Shown here piece by piece: positions 34,962 to 43,824 of a DNA stretch of 64,000 nucleotides. The notes beneath the pieces are model-generated. The model saw only the letters and a list, made by a program, of their open reading frames with translations, had not been told where the DNA came from and searched no databases. Origin of the DNA: Brevinematales bacterium (lineage in GTDB: Bacteria; Spirochaetota; Brevinematia; Brevinematales; Thermospiraceae). Both the position numbers and the translations under genes were made by a program. The stretch is from NCBI GenBank assembly GCA_026417555.1, contig JAOADA010000002.1:62001-126000 (forward strand). The letters are read 5' to 3'. The number at the start of each line of letters is the position of its first letter. The first letter of the stretch is position 1.

Positions 34962-35867
34962 TCACAGAAATACCATCCGACGGTACTCAGACCATCGCCT
35001 TTGAATATCCTTCCAGGGATGGGGCGCAATACCTTCTACCCCAAAGTCTTCCACACAAAAAGACGCCACGACACTTGCATAAGAAGCCGCTTTTTTCACG
35101 ACAGAAGGAGACAAACGAGAAACATGGTGGGCATCGAGATAACTACAAAAAGCCCCCGCAAAACTATCCCCGGCTCCCGTTGGGTCAACAACGTGTGTCG
35201 TCGGATATGCAGGCAAAATCACTCGAAAATCTCTCCCCTGGATAATCACACCGTTAGATCCTCTTTTCATGATGAGAATCTCAAAATGTGGACGATAGAT
35301 AGCCTCCAAGGCCTCGATGGGATGGTTTTTCCCTGAAAGGAGTTTTGCCTCTCCCTCATTCACAATAAGCCCATTCACAAGCTGAAGCACCTCATCAAGT
35401 TCCTTGGGTTTTGTCGTGATCCAAAAATTCATGGTATCCAAAAACTTCCAGCGCATCTGGGGCATTTGCAAAGCCACCTTTTTCTGGATCTTCGGATCAA
35501 TATTCGCAAGAAAGAGTATGCCCCTCCGGGGATACTTCTGAGGAATATAGGGCTCAAACTCAGCAAAAACACCCAACTCTGTTGTTTTTGTCATCGCCTC
35601 ATTCATATCCCCACTATATACCCCTTCCCAGAAGAAGGTCTTGCCCGGTCTTACCAAAACCCCTTGATAAGACCTCGTTTTCTGCTTAAGAAAACTCCAA
35701 CTTGCCTCACTAAAATCCTGTCCCACCACCCCTACAATGTAGGGCCGGGAAAGAAAACTCGCCGCATTGGAAAAATGGGTCACTGACCCCCCTAACATGC
35801 GCTCTCGCTTTCCTCGGGGAGTTTCTACACTATCATAAGCCAAAGAACCTACCACCACTATTGCCAC
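34962..35867 (-). CDS. PfkB-family carbohydrate/nucleoside kinase
   Basis: A 301-residue ribokinase-fold enzyme. The N-terminus VVVGSLAYDSVETP and GGSVTHFSNAA form the substrate lid region, and the C-terminal PfkB signature DPTGAGDSFAGAF holds the catalytic Asp. Substrate cannot be told; adenosine, ribose or fructose phosphates are all possible. It lies between the TPR gene (4 bp) and greA (25 bp). Confidence 0.85.
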   Translation of the reverse strand: MAIVVVGSLAYDSVETPRGKRERMLGGSVTHFSNAASFLSRPYIVGVVGQDFSEASWSFLKQKTRSYQGVLVRPGKTFFWEGVYSGDMNEAMTKTTELGVFAEFEPYIPQKYPRRGILFLANIDPKIQKKVALQMPQMRWKFLDTMNFWITTKPKELDEVLQLVNGLIVNEGEAKLLSGKNHPIEALEAIYRPHFEILIMKRGSNGVIIQGRDFRVILPAYPTTHVVDPTGAGDSFAGAFCSYLDAHHVSRLSPSVVKKAASYASVVASFCVEDFGVEGIAPHPWKDIQRRWSEYRRMVFL

Positions 35868-35871
35868 GTTT

Positions 35872-36873
35872 TCACCTCGCTAGGATTTTTTCCATTTGAG
35901 CAAATACCTGTACAAACCTTTCAAGAAGATGATCCCTCACCTGAGGCACCGTTACTCCCTTGTCTACTACCTGAACAATTTTTGTTGCCAAAGCCCGGGC
36001 ATTATTCTTTGCCTTGGCCTGATAAAGATAGTAGTCAAGAAGCCAAAGGTAACTATTAATCAAACGGGGAAGCAGCACATCAAGGGCTTTCTTGTCGTAT
36101 TTAATTGTTTGTTCCAACATCAGTATCCTCTGTTTGAGTTCATAATGAGCCCTAGAGGAAAGCTCTCGCTTATGCTTCAATGCCCCATGGACAAACGCAT
36201 ACACAGCCAACCATTCCCCAATCAACTCTCTTTTCACCCCATGAGAAGCAATGAGCTCAATGAGTTTCTGCAGGGGAGGATAGCTAATCTTCTCTATTTC
36301 TACCATGGGTGGATTCACATACAAGGCATCATTGTACATCACCGAGGCCATATCCTCTTGCCCAGCTTCCACGTAAGCGTTTCCCAGAAGCACATAGAGA
36401 GAAACATCTTCCTCACTCTTTCCTAGGCTGAGGGCATATTCAAGGGTTTCAATGGCCCTTTCTACCATGCCAAGTGTGAGAAAAACCTCTCCCAACATAA
36501 CAAGAACATCGCGTCGTGGCACTGGTGAGAGCTGATAGAGTTCGACAAGGATATCCACCAACCGTGAGAATACAAAATACCTCATGGCCTGGTATACCTT
36601 GAGGCTGGTATAGTGGTTTTCCTGGCGAAAATGCTCATACTTCCACCATTCCTGAAAGAGCTCTTCTCCTCCTGTAGCGTCATCTTGCAGAAGAAAATAC
36701 TCCTGCCTGTGCATCCAAAAACGAACTGTGGCAAGAATCTCTTCCAGATCCCTATCCTGGGGATAGACACTCATCAACTCCAGAGCCCGCTGTTGGACCT
36801 CATCAAGCTTTCCCTCGCTCAGAAGCTGATACAACTGGTGTTTCGCCTCTACTAACTCCACCACCATCCCCAT
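35872..36873 (-). CDS. TPR-like helical repeat protein
   Basis: A 333-residue cytoplasmic protein with helical pairs typical of TPR: LMLGEVFLTLGMVERAIETLEYALSLG and LYVLLGNAYVEAGQEDMASVMYNDALYVNP. The rest is predicted helix with no recognised domain. It is the first gene of the nine-gene minus-strand operon. The start is either ATG 36873 or GTG 36879; both lie near AGGATAGGG. Confidence 0.7.
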   Translation of the reverse strand: MGMVVELVEAKHQLYQLLSEGKLDEVQQRALELMSVYPQDRDLEEILATVRFWMHRQEYFLLQDDATGGEELFQEWWKYEHFRQENHYTSLKVYQAMRYFVFSRLVDILVELYQLSPVPRRDVLVMLGEVFLTLGMVERAIETLEYALSLGKSEEDVSLYVLLGNAYVEAGQEDMASVMYNDALYVNPPMVEIEKISYPPLQKLIELIASHGVKRELIGEWLAVYAFVHGALKHKRELSSRAHYELKQRILMLEQTIKYDKKALDVLLPRLINSYLWLLDYYLYQAKAKNNARALATKIVQVVDKGVTVPQVRDHLLERFVQVFAQMEKILAR

Positions 36874-36901
36874 TCTCACCCTATCCTACTAACATTTATA
36901 T

Positions 36902-36930
36902 ATTATAGAGAAGAAAAAGAAAAAAATCAA
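36902..36930 (-). promoter_or_regulatory. Promoter of the nine-gene minus-strand operon
   Basis: On the minus strand TTGATT (36930-36925), 17 bp, TATAAT (36907-36902). The leader is about 24 nt. Confidence 0.7.
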
Positions 36931-36995
36931 CTTCATACAACACTTACAAAACACAAGCTCGTTGGCCTCTTTTCTCTCATCCCATGAAAAAAAAT

Positions 36996-37003
36996 GTCGA
37001 TAA
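36996..37003 (+). promoter_or_regulatory. Possible sigma28-type -10 box of the FliK-like/FlhB-C operon
   Basis: GTCGATAA differs by one base from the flagellar sigma28 -10 consensus GCCGATAA. The matching -35 (TAAA) is not clear. An alternative sigma70 -10, GATAAT at 36999-37004, has no good -35 either. Confidence 0.3.
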
Positions 37004-37020
37004 TATTCTACAAGAAGAAT

Positions 37021-38001
37021 ATGATATCGATAGGACAGATTTCGTTCCCTCTTGGGGAAACGGCCATAGAAAGCCGTATTGTACAGGTAGAGGTGATAGA
37101 ACAAAGGGGAGATACCGTGCGTCTTCGGATCAACCAGGTAGAAACCACCGCAAAAGCCACAGGGCCAGTACCCGAAGAGTTTTTGGCATTGGCCGAGGTG
37201 CATACCCAAGACAAAAAAACTCTCGTGAAACTCACCCCTCTTGAATGGCTCCAGGGAGAAAAACTTTCCCTTCACCAAGAAAGAAGCCTCCTCTCGATGG
37301 TGAGTGAGCGACTTTTCTTTTTGGGAATGGCTCCCATCGCTGATTACCTCCCGTGGGGATACGCCCTTGCCAAAGTAGGACTTCCTCTCTCAAAAGAACT
37401 CCTTGAAGCGGTGTTTCGCCTCTCTAGAAAATACGACAAGCATACTATACCATGGATTCTTGTGGCATGGCGAGAGGGATTTCCACCAAGCGAGGAGGTG
37501 GCTGACTTTTTACGCCATATTACCTCTTGGGTAATGGCATCCCTTCCCGAAGAAAACACCCCCCTCCCTCAGCAAAGGCTTGAGAAATTCTCCCAAGAAG
37601 AAAAACTTTTTCCCCCATGGCTCGGACAACTTTTTGCCACATTTTCCTGGACTCAAAACTTGATAGGCCTGTGGAGGGATAGTGACACCCTGGCAATGGC
37701 AAAATGGGATGACAAGAAGCACGTATTTCACCTGCTGATTGAAGATGAAATCACGGGACGATGGGATATCCGAATAGAAGTCTCGAAAGAACAGCTCACG
37801 GTTATCATCATGATGGATCCAGAACTCTGGAAAATCCGACAAGACCACATGAAACCATGGGCCATCGAGTGTGAAAGACGCTGGAGCCGTAACCTCGATC
37901 GACGGGTAAGCGTACACCTTCGCCCGTGGGAGGATCCGTGGCAATTTTTTCTCCCTGACAACCCAGAGTCCCAAGTGCGAGGTATCAACCTTTATGCCTA
38001 A
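37021..38001 (+). CDS. FliK-like protein upstream of the FlhB C-domain gene
   Basis: A 326-residue cytoplasmic protein. The last 120 residues (WDIRIEVSKEQLTVIIMMDPELWKIR and onwards) resemble the C-terminal domain of flagellar hook-length control proteins only weakly. The main support is context: a stand-alone FlhB-C gene follows 21 bp later, as ylqG/ylqH do in Bacillus. The middle is helical and Pro/Leu-rich. ATG 37021 follows AAGAAG; an earlier in-frame ATG at 36994 lies over the possible -10 box. FliK-type proteins tell the export gate to switch substrates. Confidence 0.45.
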   Translation: MISIGQISFPLGETAIESRIVQVEVIEQRGDTVRLRINQVETTAKATGPVPEEFLALAEVHTQDKKTLVKLTPLEWLQGEKLSLHQERSLLSMVSERLFFLGMAPIADYLPWGYALAKVGLPLSKELLEAVFRLSRKYDKHTIPWILVAWREGFPPSEEVADFLRHITSWVMASLPEENTPLPQQRLEKFSQEEKLFPPWLGQLFATFSWTQNLIGLWRDSDTLAMAKWDDKKHVFHLLIEDEITGRWDIRIEVSKEQLTVIIMMDPELWKIRQDHMKPWAIECERRWSRNLDRRVSVHLRPWEDPWQFFLPDNPESQVRGINLYA

Positions 38002-38022
38002 AAAGACAAAAAGGAGGACACA

Positions 38023-38274
38023 ATGAATAAAACCGTTGCCTTAAAGTATGAGCCAGAACTAGACAACGCCCCAAAAATCTTAGCCAAAGGAGAAGGAGAG
38101 ATTGGGAAATACATCCTCGAGCTTGCCCAAAAAAACCACGTCCCTATCTACAAAAACGACAAACTCCTTGAATCCCTCTACAGACTCAAGCAAAATCAAG
38201 AAATTCCCCCAGAACTCTATCAAATAGTTGCAGAAATTTTCAGTTTTGTGTATGCTTTAAGAAACAAAAAATAA
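38023..38274 (+). CDS. Stand-alone FlhB C-terminal domain homologue (FhlB/YlqH type)
   Basis: An 83-residue protein resembling the cytoplasmic switch domain of FlhB, the flagellar export gate component. Matching parts are AVALKYEPE-like VALKYEPELDNAPKILAKGEG and the helix ending VPIYKNDKLLESLYRL. The autocleavage motif NPTH of full FlhB is absent, as in YlqH. It may substitute for, or compete with, cleaved FlhB in choosing export substrates. AGGAGG precedes the ATG. Confidence 0.8.
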   Translation: MNKTVALKYEPELDNAPKILAKGEGEIGKYILELAQKNHVPIYKNDKLLESLYRLKQNQEIPPELYQIVAEIFSFVYALRNKK

Positions 38275-38289
38275 AAGGTAGGCCCCCTT

Positions 38290-39477
38290 ATGCCGGAGAT
38301 GAGACGTATCCCTCTTTCCGATCTTCGCCCAGGAATGGTGTTTGACAAGTCTCTTTTCGATAGCAATTACAATATCGTTCTCCCGGCAAGAAAGCCCCTC
38401 GATAGAGCCACTATCACTATGCTCTATAACCGAGGCATTCTCGAGGTGCAAACAGCGGGTGAGATTGTTGAGGTTGTTGATGAATCCAAAATCAAGTCCC
38501 CCCAACCCCACACCCCCTCTGACACAGATTCCCCCAAAAAAGTCGTCATCGACAAAGAAGCCGCCAAACATATCGAGTTTTACAAAAATACTATTGCCAA
38601 GGTCAATGCCCTCTACCAAAAGTACAAACGGGGAGAAAGTCTTGACGTCAACCAGTTTCAACAGCTCGCCCATGAATTCGTCAACACCATCATGGGAGAA
38701 AAAAAGATTGAGGTTTGGATTAACCTCATCAATGCGGCAGGACGAGGGGATTATCTCTCGCTCCATATCGTGAACACCACTATTCTTGCCCTCCTTCTTG
38801 GAAAAAAACTTGGGTATTCTGCGGTCAAACTCTTCAATCTCGCCATGGCAGCTCTTCTCTTTGATATCGGTATGCTCAAAATCCCCACCTACATTGTAGA
38901 AAAAGAAGAAAAACTCACCCCAGAAGAATTCAATCAGATCAAAACCCATCCTATCTACAGTTACCAGGTTATCTCTCGAGAGCTCAATCTCCCCGTCGAG
39001 ATTGCAAGGGTGGGACTTGAACACCACGAACGCTTTGATGGGACAGGCTATCCTCGAAGACTTCGAGGACAAGAGATCTCCGAAATGAGCCGCATCATGG
39101 CCATCGTTGATACGTATGAGGCCGTCACCAAAAACCGTTCCTACCGAGAAAAAAAAGAATCCTACGATGCCATGAAACTCATCCTGGGTGAAGGCTCAAG
39201 AAAATTCGACCCAGATATTCTCAAGGTTTTTCTCTCCCTTATGTCTGTCTACCCTGTCGGAAGCTACGTCCAACTCAACAACAAATGCATTGCTCGGGTA
39301 ATCGCCTCAGATAGTGTATCCCCTTTCCGACCGACCATCAAGATTGTGAGAGATGAATTCGGAGATACTATTGAGAACGGAGAGATCATCCGCCTCTCCA
39401 AGGAACCCGATCTCTATATTGTCAAGGTTGTGTATTCCAATGAAATCCAGTCGGGATCCCAAGAACCCATCCCCTAA
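38290..39477 (+). CDS. HD-GYP domain protein with a mutated HD motif
   Basis: A 395-residue protein. Residues 5-65 form an N-terminal DUF3391-like domain; residues 160-330 form the HD-GYP domain. Most metal ligands and the GYP signature are there: SLHIVN, KTHPIYS, EHHERFDGTGYP and IVDTYEA. The HD pair itself reads LLFDIGM in place of LLHDIGK, so the His ligand is Phe. c-di-GMP hydrolysis is therefore doubtful; it may only bind the nucleotide. A C-terminal beta domain follows (VGSYVQLNN). Its last 38 bases overlap yraN. The second HD-GYP in the window has an intact motif. Confidence 0.85.
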   Translation: MPEMRRIPLSDLRPGMVFDKSLFDSNYNIVLPARKPLDRATITMLYNRGILEVQTAGEIVEVVDESKIKSPQPHTPSDTDSPKKVVIDKEAAKHIEFYKNTIAKVNALYQKYKRGESLDVNQFQQLAHEFVNTIMGEKKIEVWINLINAAGRGDYLSLHIVNTTILALLLGKKLGYSAVKLFNLAMAALLFDIGMLKIPTYIVEKEEKLTPEEFNQIKTHPIYSYQVISRELNLPVEIARVGLEHHERFDGTGYPRRLRGQEISEMSRIMAIVDTYEAVTKNRSYREKKESYDAMKLILGEGSRKFDPDILKVFLSLMSVYPVGSYVQLNNKCIARVIASDSVSPFRPTIKIVRDEFGDTIENGEIIRLSKEPDLYIVKVVYSNEIQSGSQEPIP

Positions 39478-39823
39478 TCGTTTCCTGCTTGGAAGATGGG
39501 CTGAGGAGAAGGCTTGTCAGTATCTCCAAAATCAAGGGTGTATCATCCTGGCACGCAACTATAGAACTGTCCACGGAGAAATAGACATCATCGCCCTTGA
39601 AAAAGAAACGCTGGTGCTTATCGAGGTGAAGTGCCGCAAGTTCCACCAGAGACAATGGTGTGACGTGGCCATATCTCCTCAAAAAATTAAACGAATTCTG
39701 AAAACAGCCGAAATATATATAGAAGAAAACGAGATAGTATTTCAAGAGATGCGGGTGGATGTGATATGGCTCATACGAAACCAGAACAGTGTCGAACTGA
39801 GACACCAGAGAGAGTTCGTGTAG
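39440..39823 (+). CDS. YraN/UPF0102-family endonuclease-like protein
   Basis: A 127-residue protein of the restriction-endonuclease fold. It has GRWAEEKACQYLQNQGCIILARNYRT, then GEIDIIA and LVLIEVKCR, the D...ExK nuclease core. YraN proteins are thought to act on DNA branches, but the role is not settled. The ATG at 39440 lies inside the HD-GYP gene; an earlier start is possible but would lengthen the N-terminus beyond the family norm. The 3' end overlaps the FlgM-like gene by 58 bp. Confidence 0.85.
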   Translation: MKSSRDPKNPSPNRFLLGRWAEEKACQYLQNQGCIILARNYRTVHGEIDIIALEKETLVLIEVKCRKFHQRQWCDVAISPQKIKRILKTAEIYIEENEIVFQEMRVDVIWLIRNQNSVELRHQREFV

Positions 39824-40056
39824 ACCCTCCTGAAGCACTTCCTGGTCTTGAGGAGGTGATTCTCAAGACGCAGAAGCGCAAGAATTTTCACCGACTGATT
39901 GTCAAAACCAATTCCAGTTCTTTATCAGAAGAAAGAATGCAAATCCTGCGACAAAAAATCCATGATCCCAATTACATCCGCTTCGCTATCGACAAACTCG
40001 CCGAAAATATCAGCAAGGCCCTTATCGAAGGCTACTTAGAACAAAAAGAGAAATAA
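39766..40056 (+). CDS. Small FlgM-like protein (anti-sigma28 candidate)
   Basis: A 96-residue protein, disordered-looking at first and helical at the end. The last 40 residues (SEERMQILRQKIHDPNYIRFAIDKLAENI) resemble the FlgM region that grips sigma28, with the pattern LR..I..xxY....D.(I/L)A. Flagellar neighbours support this. FlgM holds sigma28 until the hook is complete and is then exported. The match is short and needs a profile search. It overlaps yraN by 58 bases in another frame, so its N-terminal part shares DNA with a coding gene. Confidence 0.45.
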   Translation: MAHTKPEQCRTETPERVRVDPPEALPGLEEVILKTQKRKNFHRLIVKTNSSSLSEERMQILRQKIHDPNYIRFAIDKLAENISKALIEGYLEQKEK

Positions 40057-40274
40057 CACCTGGATCTCATTTTTTCCCCTTTTTGAGAGAAGCAAAGCCC
40101 CACCTCCGCCTGGGTTACTTCCCACCCTGACCCCACTCCGTTTTTTCACGAGCCCTTTATCACAAAAGTCCAGAAACCTCTCCTCTCCTTTGGGAGTGAC
40201 ACCTGAGGGATGCTTTTTCAGAAAGTCCTCATTCAGATTGCGAGGAGAGTGACGCATGTATTCTCACGGGGCTT

Positions 40275-41099
40275 TCACAGGATAACAGTTATACCTTCTC
40301 GAGCAAGAAAGGTAGGTGGGAAAATCCTCTGGGCTTCCTTTTCAATAGCAAAACACGACTCATCACTTCTATCTGGATCATGATGGAAAAGGGCAAGTTT
40401 TTCCACTTTCGCCTGCTGGGCCACCTGAATAGCCTGGCCCCATGTACTGTGTCCCCACCCCAACTTCGCCTCAATCTCTTCATCCGTGTACTGGGCATCA
40501 TGAATCAAGAGATGGGCTCCCTTGGAAATCTCTACTACCCGATCATCAAGCCCACCCTTGAAATGCTCAGTATCTGTAGCATACACAAGGGTTTTTCCTC
40601 CATACTCAATGCGATAGGTATACGCTATTCCTGGATGGATATGGCGTTTTGCTTGTACCTTTATCCCCTCTAATTGGTATCCTCCCTCCGATAAATCATA
40701 AAAGGCTATCTTTGCTGGCAAATGAGAGATTTTCACAGGCCAGTAATCATACTGCATCTGCCCAGAGAAGACATCAGAAAAATGTCGATTGGCCCGGCCA
40801 GGTCCAAATAAATGCATCTCAAAGGCAGGAATATAAATAGGAGCAAAAAAGATAAATCCTTGGATATGATCCCAATGGGTATGGCTGAAAAAGATATAGA
40901 GTTTAGGGGCTTTGCCTGTTTTTTGAAATTCCTGAACAAGCTGTTTGCCTAACATCCGGATGCCTGTCCCTGCATCCAGGATAACCTTTTTCTCCTCATC
41001 AATACTTACCTCAACGCACGAGGTATTCCCTCCCACCTCAAGCTTATCCCTATCAGTGAGAGGACTTGACCCACGAACACCCCAGAAGCGAACAAGCAT
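40275..41099 (-). CDS. MBL-fold metal-dependent hydrolase
   Basis: A 274-residue metallo-beta-lactamase-fold enzyme. It begins with VRFWGVRGSSP and has the metal motif SHTHWDHIQG near residue 74, then HIHPGIAYTYRIEYGGKTLVYATDTEH and LLIHDAQYTDEE and FHHDP near the C-terminus. It is of the RNase Z/PhnP-like branch, probably a phosphodiesterase. It is downstream of DUF1015 with a 77-bp gap and likely cotranscribed. The 218 bp to the convergent FlgM-like gene hold no supported gene. Confidence 0.85.
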   Translation of the reverse strand: MLVRFWGVRGSSPLTDRDKLEVGGNTSCVEVSIDEEKKVILDAGTGIRMLGKQLVQEFQKTGKAPKLYIFFSHTHWDHIQGFIFFAPIYIPAFEMHLFGPGRANRHFSDVFSGQMQYDYWPVKISHLPAKIAFYDLSEGGYQLEGIKVQAKRHIHPGIAYTYRIEYGGKTLVYATDTEHFKGGLDDRVVEISKGAHLLIHDAQYTDEEIEAKLGWGHSTWGQAIQVAQQAKVEKLALFHHDPDRSDESCFAIEKEAQRIFPPTFLAREGITVIL

Positions 41100-41176
41100 A
41101 GCACCTCCTTCTTCTCCAGATTATCGGAGAGAGAAAAACGAAAATAAAGCCCCACGACCTTATCTTCTTCACCTCA

Positions 41177-42412
41177 TTACTTGGCATCCTCGGCAAAAGC
41201 CTCATCAAGGGGATAGGCGAGCACGCCATCCTTGAGTTTTGGTTCAAACCACGTGGATTTTGGAGGCATAATTTTGTTTTCATCTGCCACAGCCAGAAGT
41301 TCAGAGAGACTCACAGGATACATGGCAAAGGCCACAGCTGCCTCCCCACTATCCACAGACCGAACAAGACTCTGGGTTCCTCGGATGCCACCAACAAACT
41401 GAATCCGCTGGGAGGTTCTCGGGTCGTCTATACCCAACATGGGATGAAGAATCAGCTTCTGCAAAAGACTCACATCAAGAGACTCAATAGGATCAGAGGG
41501 AATAATCTTTGAAGGAATAGTGATATGATATGCCTGTCCTTGGAGATACATCCCTATGACACCTTTCCGAGGAGAATCGAGATGTGGGCTAATATCAATG
41601 GCAAATCGTTCCGCCAGCCTCTCCAAAAAACGGTCTGGTGTCATCCCATTGAGATCTAACACCAAACGATGGTAGGGAAGAATGGCCAACTCATGAGAAG
41701 GAAAAAGTGCGGCCATGAAATACCCATATCCTTCCCCTCTGTCTTTATACCTTTTCCAGACATTATAGGCGGAGGCTGCACGATGATGACCATCGGCAAT
41801 ATACAACCGTTCCACATCCTCAAAGTACCCTTGAATGGTATGAATCATTTCTTCATTTTCAATAACCCAGAGTTTGTGTTCTACCTCTTGGGAGTCTACA
41901 AAATGGTATTCAGGGGTATAAGACATAATGGTGGTTTTTATGCTCTCCCATGCTCCAATATCCCGAAAAGTCAAAAAAACAGGCCCCGTACCCACCCCCG
42001 TTACCGCAATATGGAGAGTCCTATCTTCTTCCTTGTCTTTGCGGGTGAGTTCGTGCCGGCGTATATCCCCCCTTTCATAATCCTCACACCGGACAGCAGC
42101 ATACACAGCCGTTTGCTCTCTCCCCTGCCATTTTTGCCACAGAAAATAAAAACACGGTTTTTTTTCTCTGAAAAGCCAGCCCCGCTTTCGAAAATCCTCT
42201 ATCCTCTTTTTTGCCTCTTCATAGAGCCTTGGATCATGTTCATCCCACTCAGGATAGAGGGCATCTGGCCTGGTGATCTGAAGAAAACTTTTTTCTTTTC
42301 CCTTGATCATTTGGATCGCTTCTTCTCTTGACATCACATCATACGGTGGAGACTGCACCTCGGTAACCAACTGAACAGGCGGACGAAGGGCAGAAAACGG
42401 CCGAATGATCAT
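41177..42412 (-). CDS. DUF1015 family protein
   Basis: A 411-residue cytoplasmic protein matching the DUF1015 family (PFSALRPP at the start, SPPYDVMSREEA, YIADGHHRAASAYNVW, SHELAILPYHRLVLDLNG, and the C-terminal PPKSTWFEPKLKDGV). The conserved His-His of ADGHHR suggests an enzyme, but the reaction is unknown to me. ATG 42412 follows GAGGAGG; the upstream extension lies over the promoter. Confidence 0.85.
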   Translation of the reverse strand: MIIRPFSALRPPVQLVTEVQSPPYDVMSREEAIQMIKGKEKSFLQITRPDALYPEWDEHDPRLYEEAKKRIEDFRKRGWLFREKKPCFYFLWQKWQGREQTAVYAAVRCEDYERGDIRRHELTRKDKEEDRTLHIAVTGVGTGPVFLTFRDIGAWESIKTTIMSYTPEYHFVDSQEVEHKLWVIENEEMIHTIQGYFEDVERLYIADGHHRAASAYNVWKRYKDRGEGYGYFMAALFPSHELAILPYHRLVLDLNGMTPDRFLERLAERFAIDISPHLDSPRKGVIGMYLQGQAYHITIPSKIIPSDPIESLDVSLLQKLILHPMLGIDDPRTSQRIQFVGGIRGTQSLVRSVDSGEAAVAFAMYPVSLSELLAVADENKIMPPKSTWFEPKLKDGVLAYPLDEAFAEDAK

Positions 42413-42446
42413 GAAAACCTCCTCGAAACTCATCCAGAGAAGACAT

Positions 42447-42476
42447 ATTATACAGGGGAAAATATCTTTTTTGCAA
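42447..42476 (-). promoter_or_regulatory. Promoter of the DUF1015/MBL operon
   Basis: On the minus strand TTGCAA (42476-42471), 18 bp, TATAAT (42452-42447). Confidence 0.6.
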
Positions 42477-42631
42477 TGAAAGACTTGTTTCCTTCTTGCC
42501 CTATAAAAACCCATAGAAGTTGCCGGGTTTCTCTGTTCTCGAAAATCTTTTCGTCACATTTTCACACCAATGCTCCCATCACCCAAGAGACATACTCCTC
42601 ATGGCGACTTTTCTCCCCATGTCCTCTGTGT

Positions 42632-42666
42632 AAAAAAAAGCCTGCCCTTTCAGGCAGGCTTTTTTC
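42632..42666 (-). terminator. Strong terminator after the MalK/UgpC-type gene
   Basis: Stem AAGCCTGCC (42638-42646) with GGCAGGCTT (42653-42661), 6-nt loop, T-runs on both strands, so it works in either direction. It lies 14 bp after the ATPase stop. Confidence 0.9.
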
Positions 42667-42679
42667 TTCGTGAGAAAAG

Positions 42680-43789
42680 TTAGTAGATAGCCATCTCAGT
42701 CTCTTTGTCAAAGAGGTGAGACCGATTGAGATCGAAGATAACCTCTCTATTGGTATCTCCCATATGGACATTCACCTGGGGATCGTACTTCGCAATGAAA
42801 GAGTACCCTCCATTGGTAGCAAAGTACACAAACTCTTCTGCTCCCAGACGTTCTACAATTTCTACGTTGGCCAGCGTGGTGTTGGAATCAATAGATCCCT
42901 GGTACATACTGCGGTCGTAGATATCCTCAGGACGAATACCAAATGTCACCTCTCGTCCCACATAGGAACGAACTTTGTCCACAAATTGAGAAGGTATCTT
43001 GAGCTGGAATTCATTGAAATCAAGCCACAAAGCCCCATTGGAATCCTTCACCGTACAATCCAGGAAGTTCATGGGAGGGCTTCCAATAAACCCGGCAACA
43101 AACTTGTTCACAGGGCTATTGTACACTTCAAGTGGTGTCCCAATCTGCTGAACAAGCTTGTTATTCATCACAACAATCTTGTCGCCCATGGTCATAGCCT
43201 CAATCTGATCGTGAGTCACATAGATCGAGGTGGTTTTCATCCTGGCATGGATCTTGATGAGCTCCGCACGCATTTGAACACGAAGTTTCGCATCAAGGTT
43301 GGAGAGGGGTTCATCGAAAAGATACACCTTGGGCTTACGCACAATGGCACGGCCAATAGCCACACGCTGACGCTGACCACCCGAAAGAGCCTTGGGCTTG
43401 CGGTTCAGATACTCGGTGAGTCCAAGAATCTGGGCGGCTTCATTGACACGCTTCTTGATCTCTTCAGGCGGAAAATGCCTGAGTTTAAGCCCAAAAGCCA
43501 TGTTCTCTGCTACCGTCATGTGAGGGTAGAGAGCATAATTCTGGAACACCATGGCGATATCACGATCTTTGGGAGGTTTGTTGTTTACCACCACCCCATC
43601 GATCAGAATTTCACCTTTGGTAATCTCCTCGAGCCCTGCGATCATACGCAGTGTCGTGGATTTCCCACACCCCGAAGGGCCTACCAACACGACAAACTCC
43701 TTGTCGTTGATTTCCAGGTTTACGTCCTGAACGGCAACGACGTTCCCTTCGTAAACCTTGGACACGTTTCTTAACACAACGTGTGCCAT
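42680..43789 (-). CDS. MalK/UgpC-type sugar ABC transporter ATPase
   Basis: A 369-residue ATPase. Walker [10 protein letters not shown] near residues 38-46, Q-loop FQNYALYP, signature LSGGQRQR and Walker [13 protein letters not shown]. After residue 235 comes the MalK-type TOBE regulatory region ([10 protein letters not shown]). It would power carbohydrate or glycerol-phosphate importers. No permease or binding protein lies nearby, so it may be shared by several importers, as MsmK is. It has a promoter with a palindrome and a strong terminator, forming a single-gene unit. Confidence 0.9.
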   Translation of the reverse strand: MAHVVLRNVSKVYEGNVVAVQDVNLEINDKEFVVLVGPSGCGKSTTLRMIAGLEEITKGEILIDGVVVNNKPPKDRDIAMVFQNYALYPHMTVAENMAFGLKLRHFPPEEIKKRVNEAAQILGLTEYLNRKPKALSGGQRQRVAIGRAIVRKPKVYLFDEPLSNLDAKLRVQMRAELIKIHARMKTTSIYVTHDQIEAMTMGDKIVVMNNKLVQQIGTPLEVYNSPVNKFVAGFIGSPPMNFLDCTVKDSNGALWLDFNEFQLKIPSQFVDKVRSYVGREVTFGIRPEDIYDRSMYQGSIDSNTTLANVEIVERLGAEEFVYFATNGGYSFIAKYDPQVNVHMGDTNREVIFDLNRSHLFDKETEMAIY

Positions 43790-43824
43790 ATCTATCCTCC
43801 ACGGATTTTATTTGCTTTTTGAGA

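Noticed and set aside
40036-40257. 73-codon minus-strand open frame between the FlgM-like and MBL genes
   Set aside because: It has a charged, coding-like look but no ribosome site, no recognised family and overlaps the end of the plus-strand gene. It could be a small protein, but I cannot support it.
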